Shown in pieces: positions 38,323 to 49,660 of a DNA stretch of 53,646 bases. A program made the translations under genes and the position numbers. Numbering within the stretch: the stretch's first letter is position 1; the number at the start of each line of letters is the position of its first letter. The stretch is from positions 1 through 53,646 of the forward strand of contig WQTE01000003.1 of the NCBI GenBank assembly GCA_009786445.1, read 5' to 3'. The stretch is from Oscillospiraceae bacterium. Lineage in GTDB: Bacteria; Bacillota; Clostridia; Oscillospirales; Oscillospiraceae. The notes beneath the pieces are model-generated. The model saw only the letters and a program-made list of their open reading frames with translations. It ran no database searches and had not been told where the DNA came from.

Positions 38323-39744
38323 CTAAAGGCGTATGTTCACCCATTTTGCTTTGGCAAAACGCGTGTAATTGAGCAAGAGTCTGACAGCTTGGTCGGCAAG
38401 GAAGGCAAACCAAATCCCGATGAGCCCCAGTTCCAGAGGAAATGCAAAAAGCCAAGCAAGCCCCGGGCGCAATATGCCAATGGTTAAAAGTGCCACCATT
38501 GCAACATACTTTGCATCTCCGGCACCTCTGAGTGCTCCGGATATTATTAGCTGCGAAATCTGAGCAAAGGTTATCACTGCAAGTATAAGGACTAAATAAG
38601 ATCCGGTTGTTATTATTTCTTCCTCGGATGTAAACAACCCAACAAGTCCCCTGCGCCCGAAGATGAACACAAAAGACATCGCAGCGGAAAGAGTCAGCCC
38701 AATTCTCTGACAGACTTTTCCATATATTATTGCCATATCAGGGCGCTTTGCCCCCAGATTCTGCCCGACCAGCGCACTTGATGCAATACCCAGCCCCTCC
38801 GCAAAACCAAATGAAAGCATAACTATGTTCATGCCTATATGGTGAATAGTGAGTGCCATTGTTCCGAGACTGGCAACAACTCTGGCAAACATAAAAAAGC
38901 CAAAGCGCATGACAAGCTGCTCGGTCAGCGCACCGCCCCCAACCTTACCAAAACCGCGTAACGTCCGGGCATCAAATTTCCAGCCCCGTGCGGACAGAAT
39001 GTTTAGCTCAGATTTTCTATCGGTAACCGAATAGACCGACATTAAAAATGAAACAGTGAACCCGATAAATGTAGCTATGGCTGCTCCCCTTATACCCAGC
39101 GCAGGGAATCCAAGATGCCCGCCTATCAGCAGGAAATTAAACACAACCTTAAACGTGTTTCCTGTCAGATTGACTCTCATGGATACTCGCGTGTTGCCCG
39201 CACCGCGCTGTGCTGCGATTATTGTCATTCCAAGTGATGCAAGAGGAACACTCATCATAGTTATTCTAAAAAACATAACCGAATCTTCGATAATCTCATA
39301 CCCTGCACCTGCGAAGGTAAGTAGTGGAAAAGCAAACACATACGCAGCGGAGCTGAGCAGGAGCGAGATTGCCAGAGACAGCAAAAGGGCTTGCTTCAGC
39401 GAGGAGTGCGCCAGCTTCATGTTTTGCTCGCCCTTCCTCCTTGCGATTATTGCAGTTACTCCGACGTTGAGAGCTACAACTATAGATAGCACAATAAAGC
39501 GCGGCTGATTTGTGATGCCGACAGCAGCAATGGCGGCAGAGCTTATTGTGCCGACCATAATGGTATCGACTATGCCCATCAAGCCTACCAGCAAGGTTTC
39601 TGTTGTGGCAGGCATTGCCATGTTCAGCGTACGTTTGTACATATCGCGTGTGGAAGGAATATCGCCGACAACCATACTGCCTTTGACCATATATTTGCAG
39701 GAATAAATCTTAGTGAGAAAGCGAGGTATCATTATCTTTGCCAC
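38323..39744 (-). CDS. MATE-family multidrug exporter
   Basis: 473 aa with 12 hydrophobic segments and MATE features such as P-A-T-T-E-T-L-L-V-G-L near residue 45 and the internal two-fold repeat. It would use a sodium or proton gradient to export cationic drugs. GTG at 39744 is a possible start; an ATG four codons later and further ATGs at residues 19 and 24 are alternatives. Converges with the ABC ATPase and is transcribed after the dehydratase activase gene. Confidence 0.88.
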   Translation of the reverse strand: MAKIMIPRFLTKIYSCKYMVKGSMVVGDIPSTRDMYKRTLNMAMPATTETLLVGLMGIVDTIMVGTISSAAIAAVGITNQPRFIVLSIVVALNVGVTAIIARRKGEQNMKLAHSSLKQALLLSLAISLLLSSAAYVFAFPLLTFAGAGYEIIEDSVMFFRITMMSVPLASLGMTIIAAQRGAGNTRVSMRVNLTGNTFKVVFNFLLIGGHLGFPALGIRGAAIATFIGFTVSFLMSVYSVTDRKSELNILSARGWKFDARTLRGFGKVGGGALTEQLVMRFGFFMFARVVASLGTMALTIHHIGMNIVMLSFGFAEGLGIASSALVGQNLGAKRPDMAIIYGKVCQRIGLTLSAAMSFVFIFGRRGLVGLFTSEEEIITTGSYLVLILAVITFAQISQLIISGALRGAGDAKYVAMVALLTIGILRPGLAWLFAFPLELGLIGIWFAFLADQAVRLLLNYTRFAKAKWVNIRL

Positions 39745-39794
39745 TACCTTACATCACTCCTCTTACACTAATATTGCGAGCCCGTAGAAAAACA

Positions 39795-42700
39795 CTACGG
39801 TGCATCGTCTACCAGCTTTGAAATATCACCCTCGCCCTTGAAGCGCAGGACATTTACCATGAAGATATTGAGTTTGTTGACTATATTCGGCGGCAAAACA
39901 TTTCCGTCTACCTCCACTGAGAGTACAGGGTAGTTTCTGTCTCTTGCCCATGGTGTGAAAATCCCCTCGATGACTCTGCCTATCAGACATGCAAAAGGAG
40001 CAATGTTTATAACGCCCGAGTACCCTGCTTCCATTGCAGCGGCGGCAGAACCTGTAGATACGGCTATCTCGGATTGAAGCTCAAGGTTTACGAAATTATC
40101 TCTTGTATAACCCATGATAAGCTCCATATCATGCGGAGTCTCGGGTATCAGCCCCGTAGGCATTAAAATTGAAAGAACCTTTTTCTCAACAGAGTGTTTC
40201 CACCATTTTTCTATGCCCAGCTTCTTCTTTTTTCTCCAGGGCACTGACAAAAACCGCTTAAACGGACTCAAGAGATTGAGCTGTTTGTCTAAATCATAAG
40301 TGCGAACAAAATCTAGGTAATGAATCCACTCGCCGACACTCGCAGCTTTTACAATAATCCCCCTCTCACTCATTAAGTCTGTCAGCTCTCCAACCGCAAA
40401 ATCATCACGTCTTACGTAGATTTCGCCAACGACAATGACCTTCGGGCAGTCTGTCACTTTCATTTTGAGCGGTATTTTTTTAACATCGTCAGCCACGCTT
40501 TGCAACTCTTTCCAAATATCATTAGGTCTGTGCTCTACCACGTCCATGAGCTTACGCCATGATTTATCAAACGCAGCAAGTGCAGATTTTCTGTCTGATG
40601 CTGTTGTATTCAGCGAATTTCGTATGTCTTTCAGATAGTCTGACAGTACAATGCCTTTCCACATGTCCTTAGAAAACCCTGAGCCCAGCTCGCCATACGA
40701 GTTATCGGCAGAAAGCGTGAACACAACCACGTTTTCAAGGCGCATATCTTTAAACAAGTTCTCGTAGTACACATAATACTGCCCTGTTCTGCACGGCCCT
40801 GTTGTGATAGGCACAAACAGGAGGTATAGCTCATCCTTGCGATAATTTTCGCTCCACACAAATTCAAGCGCAGAGCCCAGCACAAGGTGGCTCGGCACAC
40901 ATTCCTTACCTGAAGAATGCGCACGTGCCGCCATGACGGTTTTTGAGGTCGCAACGGGCAACGCCTCGGCACCTAACCCCTGCCCTCTCAGCACCGCGCC
41001 TATATATTCAGTAGAGATTTCTCCCATGTTTGCGAGCAGAACCTTAACACGCTTGTTTCCGCGAATCGGCACGCTCTCCCCGGTTTTATCGTTGTCAACA
41101 CGCAGGTCAAACTCACCATCCGGCTGTTTTTCGCTGACAAAACGCCAACCGTTGTCATAACGCTCGCCTTCTACGTCAGCCTTTCTGCTCTTGTAACCGT
41201 CAATGACATCAAGGAATGCCTCAACACGGGTGTCAATCCCCGCATCTGCGGTGTGGTTGTCAAGCTCCAGCACCAAAAACGGTTTCTGACCCATTATCCA
41301 CTTGATATAATGCAGGATAAACGAATCGGGCGCACATGAGAAGTTTGAGACATATGTGAGGTAGATATTGTCCTCATTTTTCAAAAGGCTCGCAGATTTG
41401 ACATCTTCCTGACCATAGTACCAGTACATATTCGGAAAAATAGTCTCGCTTTCAAACGGAAGAATGTCAAAAGGCACAATGGAATAGCCCCTTGTAGTGA
41501 ATTTGCGCGGAATTCCCATGTTTGCCTCAGGCGCAAACGCATTGTAAGCTCTGCCCAAAATTGCTATAACCGGTCTGTCTGCCTCTCTTGCATCTTTAAG
41601 TGCCTCAAGTCCAAGCCTTTTTGCCGCTTTAAAATATTCATTTTGCTTACTGAGTGCAAAGTCAAAAGCCTGCTTTATCTCATCATCGGAAATCCCGAGT
41701 TTTTCTCCAATTTCAGAAAATAGCTCAAGTGCTTTTTCATTGCCAAACTTAAAGCTCACAACAAGCGGAAGCCACTTCTTCTCATCCACATGTGGAAAAG
41801 CCTTGGTAATATAATACGGCAAGCTTTGAGTCAAAGGGCAGAAGTTTGCATGTACATCTGTCTCATAACTCGGCATATCCCTGAAATGCGGTAAAAGTAC
41901 ATAATCAGCACCCTTGTCAAGACAGTCCTGCACAGCTCCGTGAGCTATTTCAGCCGGGAAGCAATAAGCCGCCTCAGCCCTCGCCATTCCCTCGTGCGGA
42001 ACTTCGGTTGATAAAATCGTCTTGATGCCGAGTTTATAGAAAAACCAAGAATAGAGCGGATACAGTGTGTGAACGGAGATTGCCTTGGGAATTCCCACTG
42101 TATAATTTCGCTTAACTTTGGCTTCCCCATCGCCTGTACTTGGAGTTGAAGGTGCGGCATAATCCTCATAAAGTAGCTTTTGCCGTCTTTCCACATAGTC
42201 AAATATCGGCACATCGGCAATGGATTTTCGCATATTGGCATATTTATTACACCTGCCGCCAAACATGATTTTGCGGTCTTTTAGCTTCAGCACCTGAATC
42301 GGACAGAAATTTTCGCAAGCCTGGCAAGCAAACACCTTGTCATATTCAATCTCAGTCTCAAGCAGACGGTCTATGTCTACACTGCTTTCTTCCGGCAGAC
42401 CCTCGTTGAGTTTGCGCTCTGCCAGCAAAGCAACGCCGAAACATCCCATAAGCTCGGGTGATGGAGGAACAAGGATTTCCTTACCGAGTAACATTGCAAA
42501 CGCCGCAGAAACGGCAGGATTCTTTGCAACGCCGCCCTGCAGAAACACCTTACCGCTGATAGTGCGGTTACCGACTACACGGTTTAGATAGTTTGCCACA
42601 ATTGAGCAGACAATCCCCGCTGTGATATCTTCCCGCGTTGCACCCTGCCCTATCGCCTTTCGTATGTCGCTGTTTATAAATGCAGAGCAATGCTCGCCGA

Positions 42701-44090
42701 ATTTCAGCGGTGTCTTTGCTTTCAGTGCTATCGGACCGATATCCCTGTCGCTGAATATAGACAGGTCGCCCGCCGCACTTTCTTCCAGAAACGAGCCCGT
42801 TCCGGCACTGCAAGCCTCGTTCATTGCATAATCAATCGGCACACCGTTTTTGAGAAGAACATACTTTGCATCCTGACCACCGATTTCAAAAATTGTCTCT
42901 ACGTCGCTGTCATAGTACGTTGTCCCCATTGAGTGTGCGATAATTTCATTGTAAACACCGCGGGTTTCAAGGAAAACACCCAATATTTCGCGGCTCGACC
43001 CGGTTGTTGCCGAGGTTATAATGTCTATATCTTTGCTTCCGGTGTCGGCATAAACCTTGTCCTGCAAGATTTTCAGACACTCCTTCAACGCTTTCACAGG
43101 GTCGCCGTGCGTTCTCCCGTAATGGCTCGCTACCACTTCCTTTGTCTCGGCATCTACAAGGCAAGCCTTAGTCGTAGTGGAGCCACCGTCAACACCTAGA
43201 ATATACCGCCGACCTGTCTGCACTTTGCCGTCGGGCTTGTCAAACAGCTTTACTTTAGACACATAAGCCTCAAGTGCTTCAAGTGTCTCAAATTTGACTT
43301 CACCCGGCTTCATCAGGTTTTCAAATTCAGGAAGCGGTCTGCCAAACTCTGCTGCAAGAACAGAAGCACCCAGAGCCTCAAACACCGATGCAGTCTCCGG
43401 AACGATAAACTCAATATTCGGTGCGCTTTCTCTGATAAATCTTATTACATGACTGTTGAGGGTCATCCCTCCGGTTAAAACCACCCTACCGCTTTTTATG
43501 TTTGCTCTTTTGAGAAAATCAATAACCTTCACAGCCATAACATGAGACAGCGACAGGACAATATCCTGCTTTGAAGCTTCACGCTTATTGAGTTTATGAG
43601 TGCAGTCGCTTTTCATAAACACGGAGCAGCGAGTCGATATAGGATACACCTTCGCTGTCTCCGGTACTTTCTCAATATCCTCGGGTCCCAGGTCCATACG
43701 GGCAAGCTGCTGCATAAGAAATTCGCCCGTACCCGATGCGCATTTATTTCCCGAGAAGCTACCGACTATTTTACCTTTATTAAGGGAATAAACGATAAGG
43801 TCTTCCCCGCCCATACTGACTACAGCATCAGCATCTATCCCCAGTGCCTTTATCGCCGATTCAACGCACACAGGCTCTAGTGTGCCTGAGAGGTTAAAAA
43901 TAAATCGACCTTCGTTACCCGTTATCAGTGCAGGAATGCCTACAGGCACGTTTCCATCGCTAAGTAGTTTTCTTGCTGCCTCAGAGAAGTCTCCCTCATG
44001 ACTGAGCGAATCGCTCCAAATAACCTTGCCATCTTCGCAAAGTACCATTTTAAGGCTGGTTGAGCCTATGTTTACACCTAAAGTTTGCAT
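39795..44090 (-). CDS. Large fused acyl-CoA dehydratase activase
   Basis: About 1431 aa from the ATG at 44090 (GAGGAC ten bases upstream). Two BadF/BadG/HgdC ASKHA domains are in tandem: N-I-G-S-T-S-L-K (about 6-13) with N-K-C-A-S-G-T-G, and G-V-D-G-G-S-T-T-T-K with N-E-A-C-S-A-G-T-G. The Cys in each belongs to the motif that holds the shared 4Fe-4S cluster in activases. A DUF2229 region follows (C-Q-A-C-E-N-F-C) and then an HgdB-like C-terminus (G-P-C-R-T-G-Q-Y). It drives one-electron transfer to (R)-2-hydroxyacyl-CoA dehydratases or a related reductase, typical of anaerobic amino-acid fermenters. No dehydratase subunits are adjacent. Confidence 0.9.
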   Translation of the reverse strand: MQTLGVNIGSTSLKMVLCEDGKVIWSDSLSHEGDFSEAARKLLSDGNVPVGIPALITGNEGRFIFNLSGTLEPVCVESAIKALGIDADAVVSMGGEDLIVYSLNKGKIVGSFSGNKCASGTGEFLMQQLARMDLGPEDIEKVPETAKVYPISTRCSVFMKSDCTHKLNKREASKQDIVLSLSHVMAVKVIDFLKRANIKSGRVVLTGGMTLNSHVIRFIRESAPNIEFIVPETASVFEALGASVLAAEFGRPLPEFENLMKPGEVKFETLEALEAYVSKVKLFDKPDGKVQTGRRYILGVDGGSTTTKACLVDAETKEVVASHYGRTHGDPVKALKECLKILQDKVYADTGSKDIDIITSATTGSSREILGVFLETRGVYNEIIAHSMGTTYYDSDVETIFEIGGQDAKYVLLKNGVPIDYAMNEACSAGTGSFLEESAAGDLSIFSDRDIGPIALKAKTPLKFGEHCSAFINSDIRKAIGQGATREDITAGIVCSIVANYLNRVVGNRTISGKVFLQGGVAKNPAVSAAFAMLLGKEILVPPSPELMGCFGVALLAERKLNEGLPEESSVDIDRLLETEIEYDKVFACQACENFCPIQVLKLKDRKIMFGGRCNKYANMRKSIADVPIFDYVERRQKLLYEDYAAPSTPSTGDGEAKVKRNYTVGIPKAISVHTLYPLYSWFFYKLGIKTILSTEVPHEGMARAEAAYCFPAEIAHGAVQDCLDKGADYVLLPHFRDMPSYETDVHANFCPLTQSLPYYITKAFPHVDEKKWLPLVVSFKFGNEKALELFSEIGEKLGISDDEIKQAFDFALSKQNEYFKAAKRLGLEALKDAREADRPVIAILGRAYNAFAPEANMGIPRKFTTRGYSIVPFDILPFESETIFPNMYWYYGQEDVKSASLLKNEDNIYLTYVSNFSCAPDSFILHYIKWIMGQKPFLVLELDNHTADAGIDTRVEAFLDVIDGYKSRKADVEGERYDNGWRFVSEKQPDGEFDLRVDNDKTGESVPIRGNKRVKVLLANMGEISTEYIGAVLRGQGLGAEALPVATSKTVMAARAHSSGKECVPSHLVLGSALEFVWSENYRKDELYLLFVPITTGPCRTGQYYVYYENLFKDMRLENVVVFTLSADNSYGELGSGFSKDMWKGIVLSDYLKDIRNSLNTTASDRKSALAAFDKSWRKLMDVVEHRPNDIWKELQSVADDVKKIPLKMKVTDCPKVIVVGEIYVRRDDFAVGELTDLMSERGIIVKAASVGEWIHYLDFVRTYDLDKQLNLLSPFKRFLSVPWRKKKKLGIEKWWKHSVEKKVLSILMPTGLIPETPHDMELIMGYTRDNFVNLELQSEIAVSTGSAAAAMEAGYSGVINIAPFACLIGRVIEGIFTPWARDRNYPVLSVEVDGNVLPPNIVNKLNIFMVNVLRFKGEGDISKLVDDAP

Positions 44091-44131
44091 ATATGTATAA
44101 GTCCTCATTTACATTATTGTTTTTGTTTTGC

Positions 44132-45559
44132 TTACGGAAACAGGAAATCCTTTAATTTCTTACTTCGACTCGGATGGCGGAGTTTTCTAAGGGCTTTTGC
44201 CTCGATTTGTCTTATCCGCTCCCTTGTTACATTAAACTCCCTGCCAACTTCCTCTAAAGTGCGAGTACGCCCATCCTCGATACCGAATCTGAGCTTTAGC
44301 ACCTTTTCTTCACGCGGAGTCAGCGTTCCCAAAACACCATTTAGTTGTTCTTTTAATAGAGTAAAGGATGCTGCTTCCGCAGGCTCTGATGCATCCTCAT
44401 CCGGGATAAAGTCACCCAGATGACTATCCTCCTCCTCGCCAATCGGAGTCTCAAGCGAAACAGGTTCCTGCGCAATTTTTAGAATTTCCCGCACCTTTTC
44501 AACAGGCATACCCATGTCCTCCGCAATTTCTTCGGGAGTCGGGTCATGCCCCAATTCTTGCAACAACTGCCGGGAAATCCGCATGACTTTATTTATAGTT
44601 TCTACCATATGAACAGGAATTCTGATAGTGCGTGCCTGATCAGCTATTGCCCTTGTAATCGCTTGACGAATCCACCATGTCGCATAGGTTGAAAACTTAT
44701 AACCCTTTTTGTAGTCAAACTTTTCAACAGCCTTGATAAGCCCGAGGTTGCCCTCCTGAATTAGGTCTAAAAACAACATACCGCGACCAACATAACGCTT
44801 GGCAATACTTACAACAAGCCTCAAATTCGCTTCTGCCATCTGGCGCTTTGCCTCTTTATCGCCCTCAGACATTTTCTTTGCAAGCTCAATCTCTGCTTCT
44901 GTAGTCAAGAGATTTACCTTACCGATCTCTTTGAGATACATACGCACAGGGTCGTCAATGCTAAAATTATCAACTAGCGATTCAGGGTCAATCAATTCAT
45001 CTTCGGCAAGCGTTTCAATCTCTGCAAGTTCCTCCATTTCAGGGGACTCATCGTCAGGAGGGATGTAATTTGTCTCATCTGTCTCCGCAGTGTTTATGTT
45101 GAGATTTTCGAGTGTATCATAAAACTTATCAATCTGTTCCTGCTCGAGATTTAAGTCCTCAAGAACATCAAGCAATTGCTTAGAACTCAAGCTGCCACGC
45201 TTCTTTCCCTCTTCTATGAGTGCCTTCAGGCGGTCTTCGACGTATCGGTCATGTGCTTGCTTTGCAAACTTCTCATGTTCACTAATCGCATCGATATCTT
45301 CAAGTGTGACGGTCTCTCCGAGGGTATCCAGCTCTCCCAAATTCTCCAAATCATCTAAATCGTCAAGTTCATCAATATCCGGAACATTATCAAGGTCTTC
45401 GATATCATCGAGATCAATAATTTCCTCAAGTTCGCCAATATCCCGCTCATCATCAAGCGCCGTTATTTCATCAACTTCATAACCCTCCTCAATGTCGTTA
45501 ATCCGGGTATCCTCAAAATCTTCTGTTTCAGGTATTCCAAGTGGGTTTTTTTCTTTCAT
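44132..45559 (-). CDS. rpoD: Housekeeping sigma factor RpoD
   Basis: 475 aa. Regions 1.2 to 4.2 are all present: [11 protein letters not shown] near 203, the conserved region 2 ([17 protein letters not shown]), region 3 and the helix-turn-helix of region 4.2 ([11 protein letters not shown]). It recognises -10 and -35 elements. The first 75 residues are an unusually acidic run of Asp, Glu, Leu and Ile. Its ATG overlaps the dnaG stop by four bases, and the order dgt-dnaG-rpoD is classical. Confidence 0.97.
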   Translation of the reverse strand: MKEKNPLGIPETEDFEDTRINDIEEGYEVDEITALDDERDIGELEEIIDLDDIEDLDNVPDIDELDDLDDLENLGELDTLGETVTLEDIDAISEHEKFAKQAHDRYVEDRLKALIEEGKKRGSLSSKQLLDVLEDLNLEQEQIDKFYDTLENLNINTAETDETNYIPPDDESPEMEELAEIETLAEDELIDPESLVDNFSIDDPVRMYLKEIGKVNLLTTEAEIELAKKMSEGDKEAKRQMAEANLRLVVSIAKRYVGRGMLFLDLIQEGNLGLIKAVEKFDYKKGYKFSTYATWWIRQAITRAIADQARTIRIPVHMVETINKVMRISRQLLQELGHDPTPEEIAEDMGMPVEKVREILKIAQEPVSLETPIGEEEDSHLGDFIPDEDASEPAEAASFTLLKEQLNGVLGTLTPREEKVLKLRFGIEDGRTRTLEEVGREFNVTRERIRQIEAKALRKLRHPSRSKKLKDFLFP

Positions 45560-47316
45560 CCTTTGTGACCTCCATAGGTTTCTTTAAGTCTTTTTATTTC
45601 GAGCAAAGTGTCTGTGTCAGGCGCATGTGTGCGTAGTTTCTCTGTTCTGATTTTTTCGATGTATGAGCGTACTCGATTATCACTGTCCGGCAGAGACTCA
45701 GGTTTTCTCATAATTCTCATGAACTCTGATGCCTCATTCGGCTCCAGTTCCGAGGACACCTGCGCCTCGTTTATTTCTCTGTCCTCTGACAGCCGTTTTT
45801 CTAAAATCAAATACACCTTTTCTAAAAATTTTGAAGTGAACTCACTGTGTGCAAAACCCTTTTCCGATATCACCTTTATAAGCGTTGAGTCTCGCATTAT
45901 ACATCTTATAATCCCCTCTTCTGCAACGGCGGAAGATTCGTTTTCATATCTGAGTTCACGACCCTTGGGCTGGATATTCACCCTTGGGCGCATAACTTCC
46001 TTTTCCCGTGTTTTCGCCCTAGCTTTGCTTTTCGTTCTGACTTTTCTCGTTATCTCATTTTTGATTGAGTCTACAGACACTCCGGCTGCCAACGCCACTT
46101 TTGATGTGTAAATCTCCCGCTCAGGTATGCTATTTATTTCGGCAAGCAGGTCAGTCGCCTTTGCGAGATAGGATAACCGGCCTTCATCTGTTTGCATATC
46201 GTGACCTTTTGAAATTGTGATAAGGCGGTAATCTATTTGGCTCTCACCATGCTTCAGTAGCGCCCGAAACGCATCAACACCGCGTTTTCTGATAAAATCA
46301 TCAGGGTCGCCCGAAGCACCTAAATCCACAACCTTTACATTTTTACCCGTCGCTTCAAGCAGTGGAAGCACTCTCAAGGTTGCTTTCTTGCCCGCTTCAT
46401 CAGGGTCAAAGGCAATAATTATGTTTTCTGTATACGTCGCCATAAGTCTTGCCTGCTGCTCGGTAAAGGCCGTTCCGAGCGGTGCAACCGCACTATCAAA
46501 TCCGGCTTGGTGCAATGTTACAACATCTATGTTGCCCTCTACAAGTAAAAGATTTCCTGCCTTGGAATTTTTTGCAAAATTGAGCGCATACATATTTCTG
46601 CTTTTTGAAAACGCCACCGTATCCGGAGAATTTAAGTACTTTGGCTCCCCATCCCCTAAAATCCTGCCCGAAAACGCAATCACATTACCCCGCACATCTA
46701 TTACAGGAAAAATCAACCTATCTCTGAAAAAGTCATAAGCACCTTCGCCGCCGCGCCCCGGTCTGCACAATCCGGCTTCAACAAGTTCCGCTTTTTTGTA
46801 GCCTTTTTTGAGCATTGCATCAAACAAGATTGTCCAGTTATCAGGTGCGGCACCTAACCCGAAGCGTGTGGCACTCGCTTTTGAAATCCCTCGCTGTACC
46901 AAGTAGTCACGTGCCGATGCACCGAGTGAAGAAGATAACATTGTATGAAAATGGCGTGCCGCATCACGGTTTAATTCAATCAAACGGCGGCGGCGATTTG
47001 CCACCTCTACCTGCCCTGCCTCTTCCGGTACAGTCATCCCGGCGCGCCTTGCAAGCACTTCAACAGCATCTCTAAAAGGCAGATTTTCTATTTCCATGAC
47101 AAAGCCTATCGCACCACCGCCTTTTCCGCAACCAAAACAGTGATATATCTGCTTTTCGGAGTTAATTGAAAAAGAGGGCGTTTTCTCGCTGTGAAACGGG
47201 CAAATGCCAAACATATTTGCCCCGCTCTTTTTACTCAAGCGGACATAACCGCCGACAAGCTCAGCTATATCCGTTCTGCTGACAAGTTCATCAAGAAAAG
47301 CATCCGGTATTGCCAC
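45556..47316 (-). CDS. dnaG: DNA primase DnaG
   Basis: 586 aa, GTG start at 47316 with AAGGAG seven bases upstream; the earlier ATG lies inside the dGTPase gene. The zinc-binding domain C-P-F-H...C-F-G-C is near residue 39, the TOPRIM core has V-E-G-N-I-D-V-V and F-D-P-D-E-A-G, and the C-terminal domain contacts the helicase. It makes RNA primers for replication. It sits between dgt and rpoD. Confidence 0.97.
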   Translation of the reverse strand: MAIPDAFLDELVSRTDIAELVGGYVRLSKKSGANMFGICPFHSEKTPSFSINSEKQIYHCFGCGKGGGAIGFVMEIENLPFRDAVEVLARRAGMTVPEEAGQVEVANRRRRLIELNRDAARHFHTMLSSSLGASARDYLVQRGISKASATRFGLGAAPDNWTILFDAMLKKGYKKAELVEAGLCRPGRGGEGAYDFFRDRLIFPVIDVRGNVIAFSGRILGDGEPKYLNSPDTVAFSKSRNMYALNFAKNSKAGNLLLVEGNIDVVTLHQAGFDSAVAPLGTAFTEQQARLMATYTENIIIAFDPDEAGKKATLRVLPLLEATGKNVKVVDLGASGDPDDFIRKRGVDAFRALLKHGESQIDYRLITISKGHDMQTDEGRLSYLAKATDLLAEINSIPEREIYTSKVALAAGVSVDSIKNEITRKVRTKSKARAKTREKEVMRPRVNIQPKGRELRYENESSAVAEEGIIRCIMRDSTLIKVISEKGFAHSEFTSKFLEKVYLILEKRLSEDREINEAQVSSELEPNEASEFMRIMRKPESLPDSDNRVRSYIEKIRTEKLRTHAPDTDTLLEIKRLKETYGGHKG

Positions 47317-47330
47317 ATCTAAGCTCCTTA

Positions 47331-48350
47331 TTAGCGCACCTGCCATCCCAGAGGGATAAACAGTTTCTCATATATGTGTACGGCGTAGTTATCCGTCATT
47401 CCGGAAATATAATCACTGACTGCGCGATTTAGTCCGTCCTTTTCTATGATTTGACGGTATTCCTCGGTCATCTCGCCGGGATTCTTAGTGTAGTGATTAA
47501 ACAGCCCGCTCAATATTCCAAAAACTTTTTTCTCTTCACTTTTTGCCGTATCGTTGAGATAAACTCGCTCGTACATGAAGCTGCGAAATTCATCAAATGT
47601 GCTTGCAATATGCGGACTCAAAGCTATTTTCCCGACACGTCCACTCTCAACAATCATGTCCAGTACAAGAGTATTTATCCTCTCGTCATACCTTGCACCC
47701 AGAGCAACGCTAATCTTCTCTGGAATATCGGTCTCATGCAAGATGCCGGCTCTCATGGCATCGTCAACATCATGATTTACATAGGCGATCCTATCTGCAA
47801 TCCTTACAATTGCTCCCTCGTGTGTCTGAGGAAGACGATCACCGGTATGACATAAAACGCCATCTCGCACCTCATGAGTAAGATTGAGCCCCTTGCCGTT
47901 TTTCTCTATATACTCGACTATTCTGAGGCTTTGTTCGTTATGTTTAAAACCACCATCGTCAGAGAGCAGCGTATTGAGCGCACGTTCACCTGCATGACCG
48001 AACGGAGTATGCCCGAAGTCGTGTGCGAGAGCTATCGCCTCCGCTAAGTCTTCATTTAACCTCAGTCCTCTTGCTATAGTTCTACTGATTCTTGACACTT
48101 CAAGGGTATGCGTTAGCCGTGTCCTGTAGTGGTCGCCCTCAGGACTCAGAAACACCTGTGTTTTACGTTTGAGTCTGCGAAATGTTCTACAGTGTATGGT
48201 GCGATCTATATCACGCTGATAGCATGTCCTGATTTCACACTCAGGTTCGTACCGATCGCGCCCTCTTGAACACACCGCCTGAGACGCTTTATCTGACAGC
48301 ATCTGTCCTTCCAGCGCCTCTCTGATTTCTCTGGGATTTTGCCCATTCAT
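47331..48350 (-). CDS. dgt: dGTPase-like deoxynucleotide triphosphohydrolase
   Basis: 339 aa. HD-domain residues: R-L-T-H-T-L-E-V-S-R (about 82) and A-L-A-H-D-F-G-H-T-P-F-G-H-A-G (about 106-120), with the surrounding family pattern C-R-T-F-R-R-L-K. It hydrolyses dGTP (or other dNTPs) to nucleoside and tripolyphosphate. The start at 48350 is chosen over GTG at 48365 on spacing to GAGAGG; both are possible. It lies 14 bases before dnaG. Confidence 0.9.
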   Translation of the reverse strand: MNGQNPREIREALEGQMLSDKASQAVCSRGRDRYEPECEIRTCYQRDIDRTIHCRTFRRLKRKTQVFLSPEGDHYRTRLTHTLEVSRISRTIARGLRLNEDLAEAIALAHDFGHTPFGHAGERALNTLLSDDGGFKHNEQSLRIVEYIEKNGKGLNLTHEVRDGVLCHTGDRLPQTHEGAIVRIADRIAYVNHDVDDAMRAGILHETDIPEKISVALGARYDERINTLVLDMIVESGRVGKIALSPHIASTFDEFRSFMYERVYLNDTAKSEEKKVFGILSGLFNHYTKNPGEMTEEYRQIIEKDGLNRAVSDYISGMTDNYAVHIYEKLFIPLGWQVR

Positions 48351-48429
48351 ACAGCCTCTCACCACCCTCTCTTATTCTTATACGAAAGAAAATACGAAAA
48401 TCCTTTAAAAATTTTTATTTTAAAGGTGA

Positions 48430-49581
48430 TTATATATGTCTGAATCTTGCGGGTTTCGGGCGCATCTTAATTCCGGACACAATCCCCATTGCGGCAAAAC
48501 AAGTGACAACTGAAGACCCTCCGTAGCTTATAAACGGCAGTGTAATCCCGATAACGGGAAGAAAACCAAGCGCCATACCTATGTTCATGATTGACTGAAC
48601 AATGAACATCGCTCCGACACCTGTGCAAACCAACATTCCGAGAGGATTGTTCGACCTTACCCCTACGTAAAAACACCTTGCAATTACACATGTGAGAAGT
48701 GCAATTATCGCTATGCAGCCAATAAATCCCAGTTCTTCTCCTGCAACCGAGAAAATAAAATCTGTATGGTGCGCCGGGATGATAGCAGCCTGTGTCAATC
48801 TGCCGTTGCCAAGACCTTGCCCAAAAGGTCCGCCTGTTGCGATTGCCTCAATGCTCAAATATGTCTGCCACAATGCATCAGAGCGGTCAGGGTCAACAAT
48901 ATCAGGAAAAAACGGAGCCATTACCACGTTTCTATGCCGCTCGGAAAGTACATTTTCCCATACAAGTGGAGCCGCTGCTGTTAAGACTAAAGCACCTAAG
49001 GCAAACCAGCGGAGCTTTACTCCTCCGGCAAACAACATGATGACAAATATTCCGAAGTATACAAGTGCCGTTCCCAAGTCTCCGGAAATCTGGAACACTG
49101 CACCAAAGAAAATGGCAAAAACAGCAAAAATCAGAGCCAAAGATAAAATCGAATTTAGAGTTCTCTGCTCTTTATACATACTTATCATTTTCGCCATAAC
49201 TATTATAAACGGAACTTTTGTTATTTCTCCCGGCTGCATACCTATGCCAAAAAATCTGAGCCATGCACGTTGACCGGCTTCTTCCACACCCCAAATCAGC
49301 AGTGTGGACAGCAGCAGGAGCGAAAATACAACCAGAAGTCTGGATTTATCTGCAATCATATCTATATCTATATAGGTAAACAGAAGGAAGAACGCCATGC
49401 CCAGCACAATGGCTCCGGTCTGTACATCTACAGCACCTGCTTCCCCTGCTCTGTTTGTAACTGCACTCCCTATGAGTAATACGCCCAGTATAGAGCTTGC
49501 GAGACTCAGCGCAAGGATAACCATATCCGCTTCGCGAAAGAACCTTACAACTCCCTTGAAAAATGTTACTACCGTTTCCAT
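48430..49581 (-). CDS. rodA: Rod-shape SEDS protein RodA
   Basis: 383 aa with about ten membrane segments and the SEDS-family C-terminal motif P-F-I-S-Y-G-G-S-S. It polymerises peptidoglycan with a class B PBP during elongation. GAGGTGAC precedes the ATG at 49581. FtsW and RodA are close relatives; RodA is preferred on size. It heads the rodA-dgt-dnaG-rpoD minus-strand run. Confidence 0.9.
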   Translation of the reverse strand: METVVTFFKGVVRFFREADMVILALSLASSILGVLLIGSAVTNRAGEAGAVDVQTGAIVLGMAFFLLFTYIDIDMIADKSRLLVVFSLLLLSTLLIWGVEEAGQRAWLRFFGIGMQPGEITKVPFIIVMAKMISMYKEQRTLNSILSLALIFAVFAIFFGAVFQISGDLGTALVYFGIFVIMLFAGGVKLRWFALGALVLTAAAPLVWENVLSERHRNVVMAPFFPDIVDPDRSDALWQTYLSIEAIATGGPFGQGLGNGRLTQAAIIPAHHTDFIFSVAGEELGFIGCIAIIALLTCVIARCFYVGVRSNNPLGMLVCTGVGAMFIVQSIMNIGMALGFLPVIGITLPFISYGGSSVVTCFAAMGIVSGIKMRPKPARFRHI

Positions 49582-49602
49582 CGCTTTGTCACCTCGGAGG
49601 CA

Positions 49603-49631
49603 ATTTTACCATTTTTTACATTATTATGCAA
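49603..49631 (-). promoter_or_regulatory. Promoter of the rodA operon
   Basis: On the minus strand: TTGCAT (49626-49631), 17-base spacer, TAAAAT (49603-49608), about 20 bases upstream of the rodA ATG. It is divergent from the tsaE promoter. Confidence 0.55.
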
Positions 49632-49660
49632 ATTTACTTATAAAAACGGATTGTCCGTGG

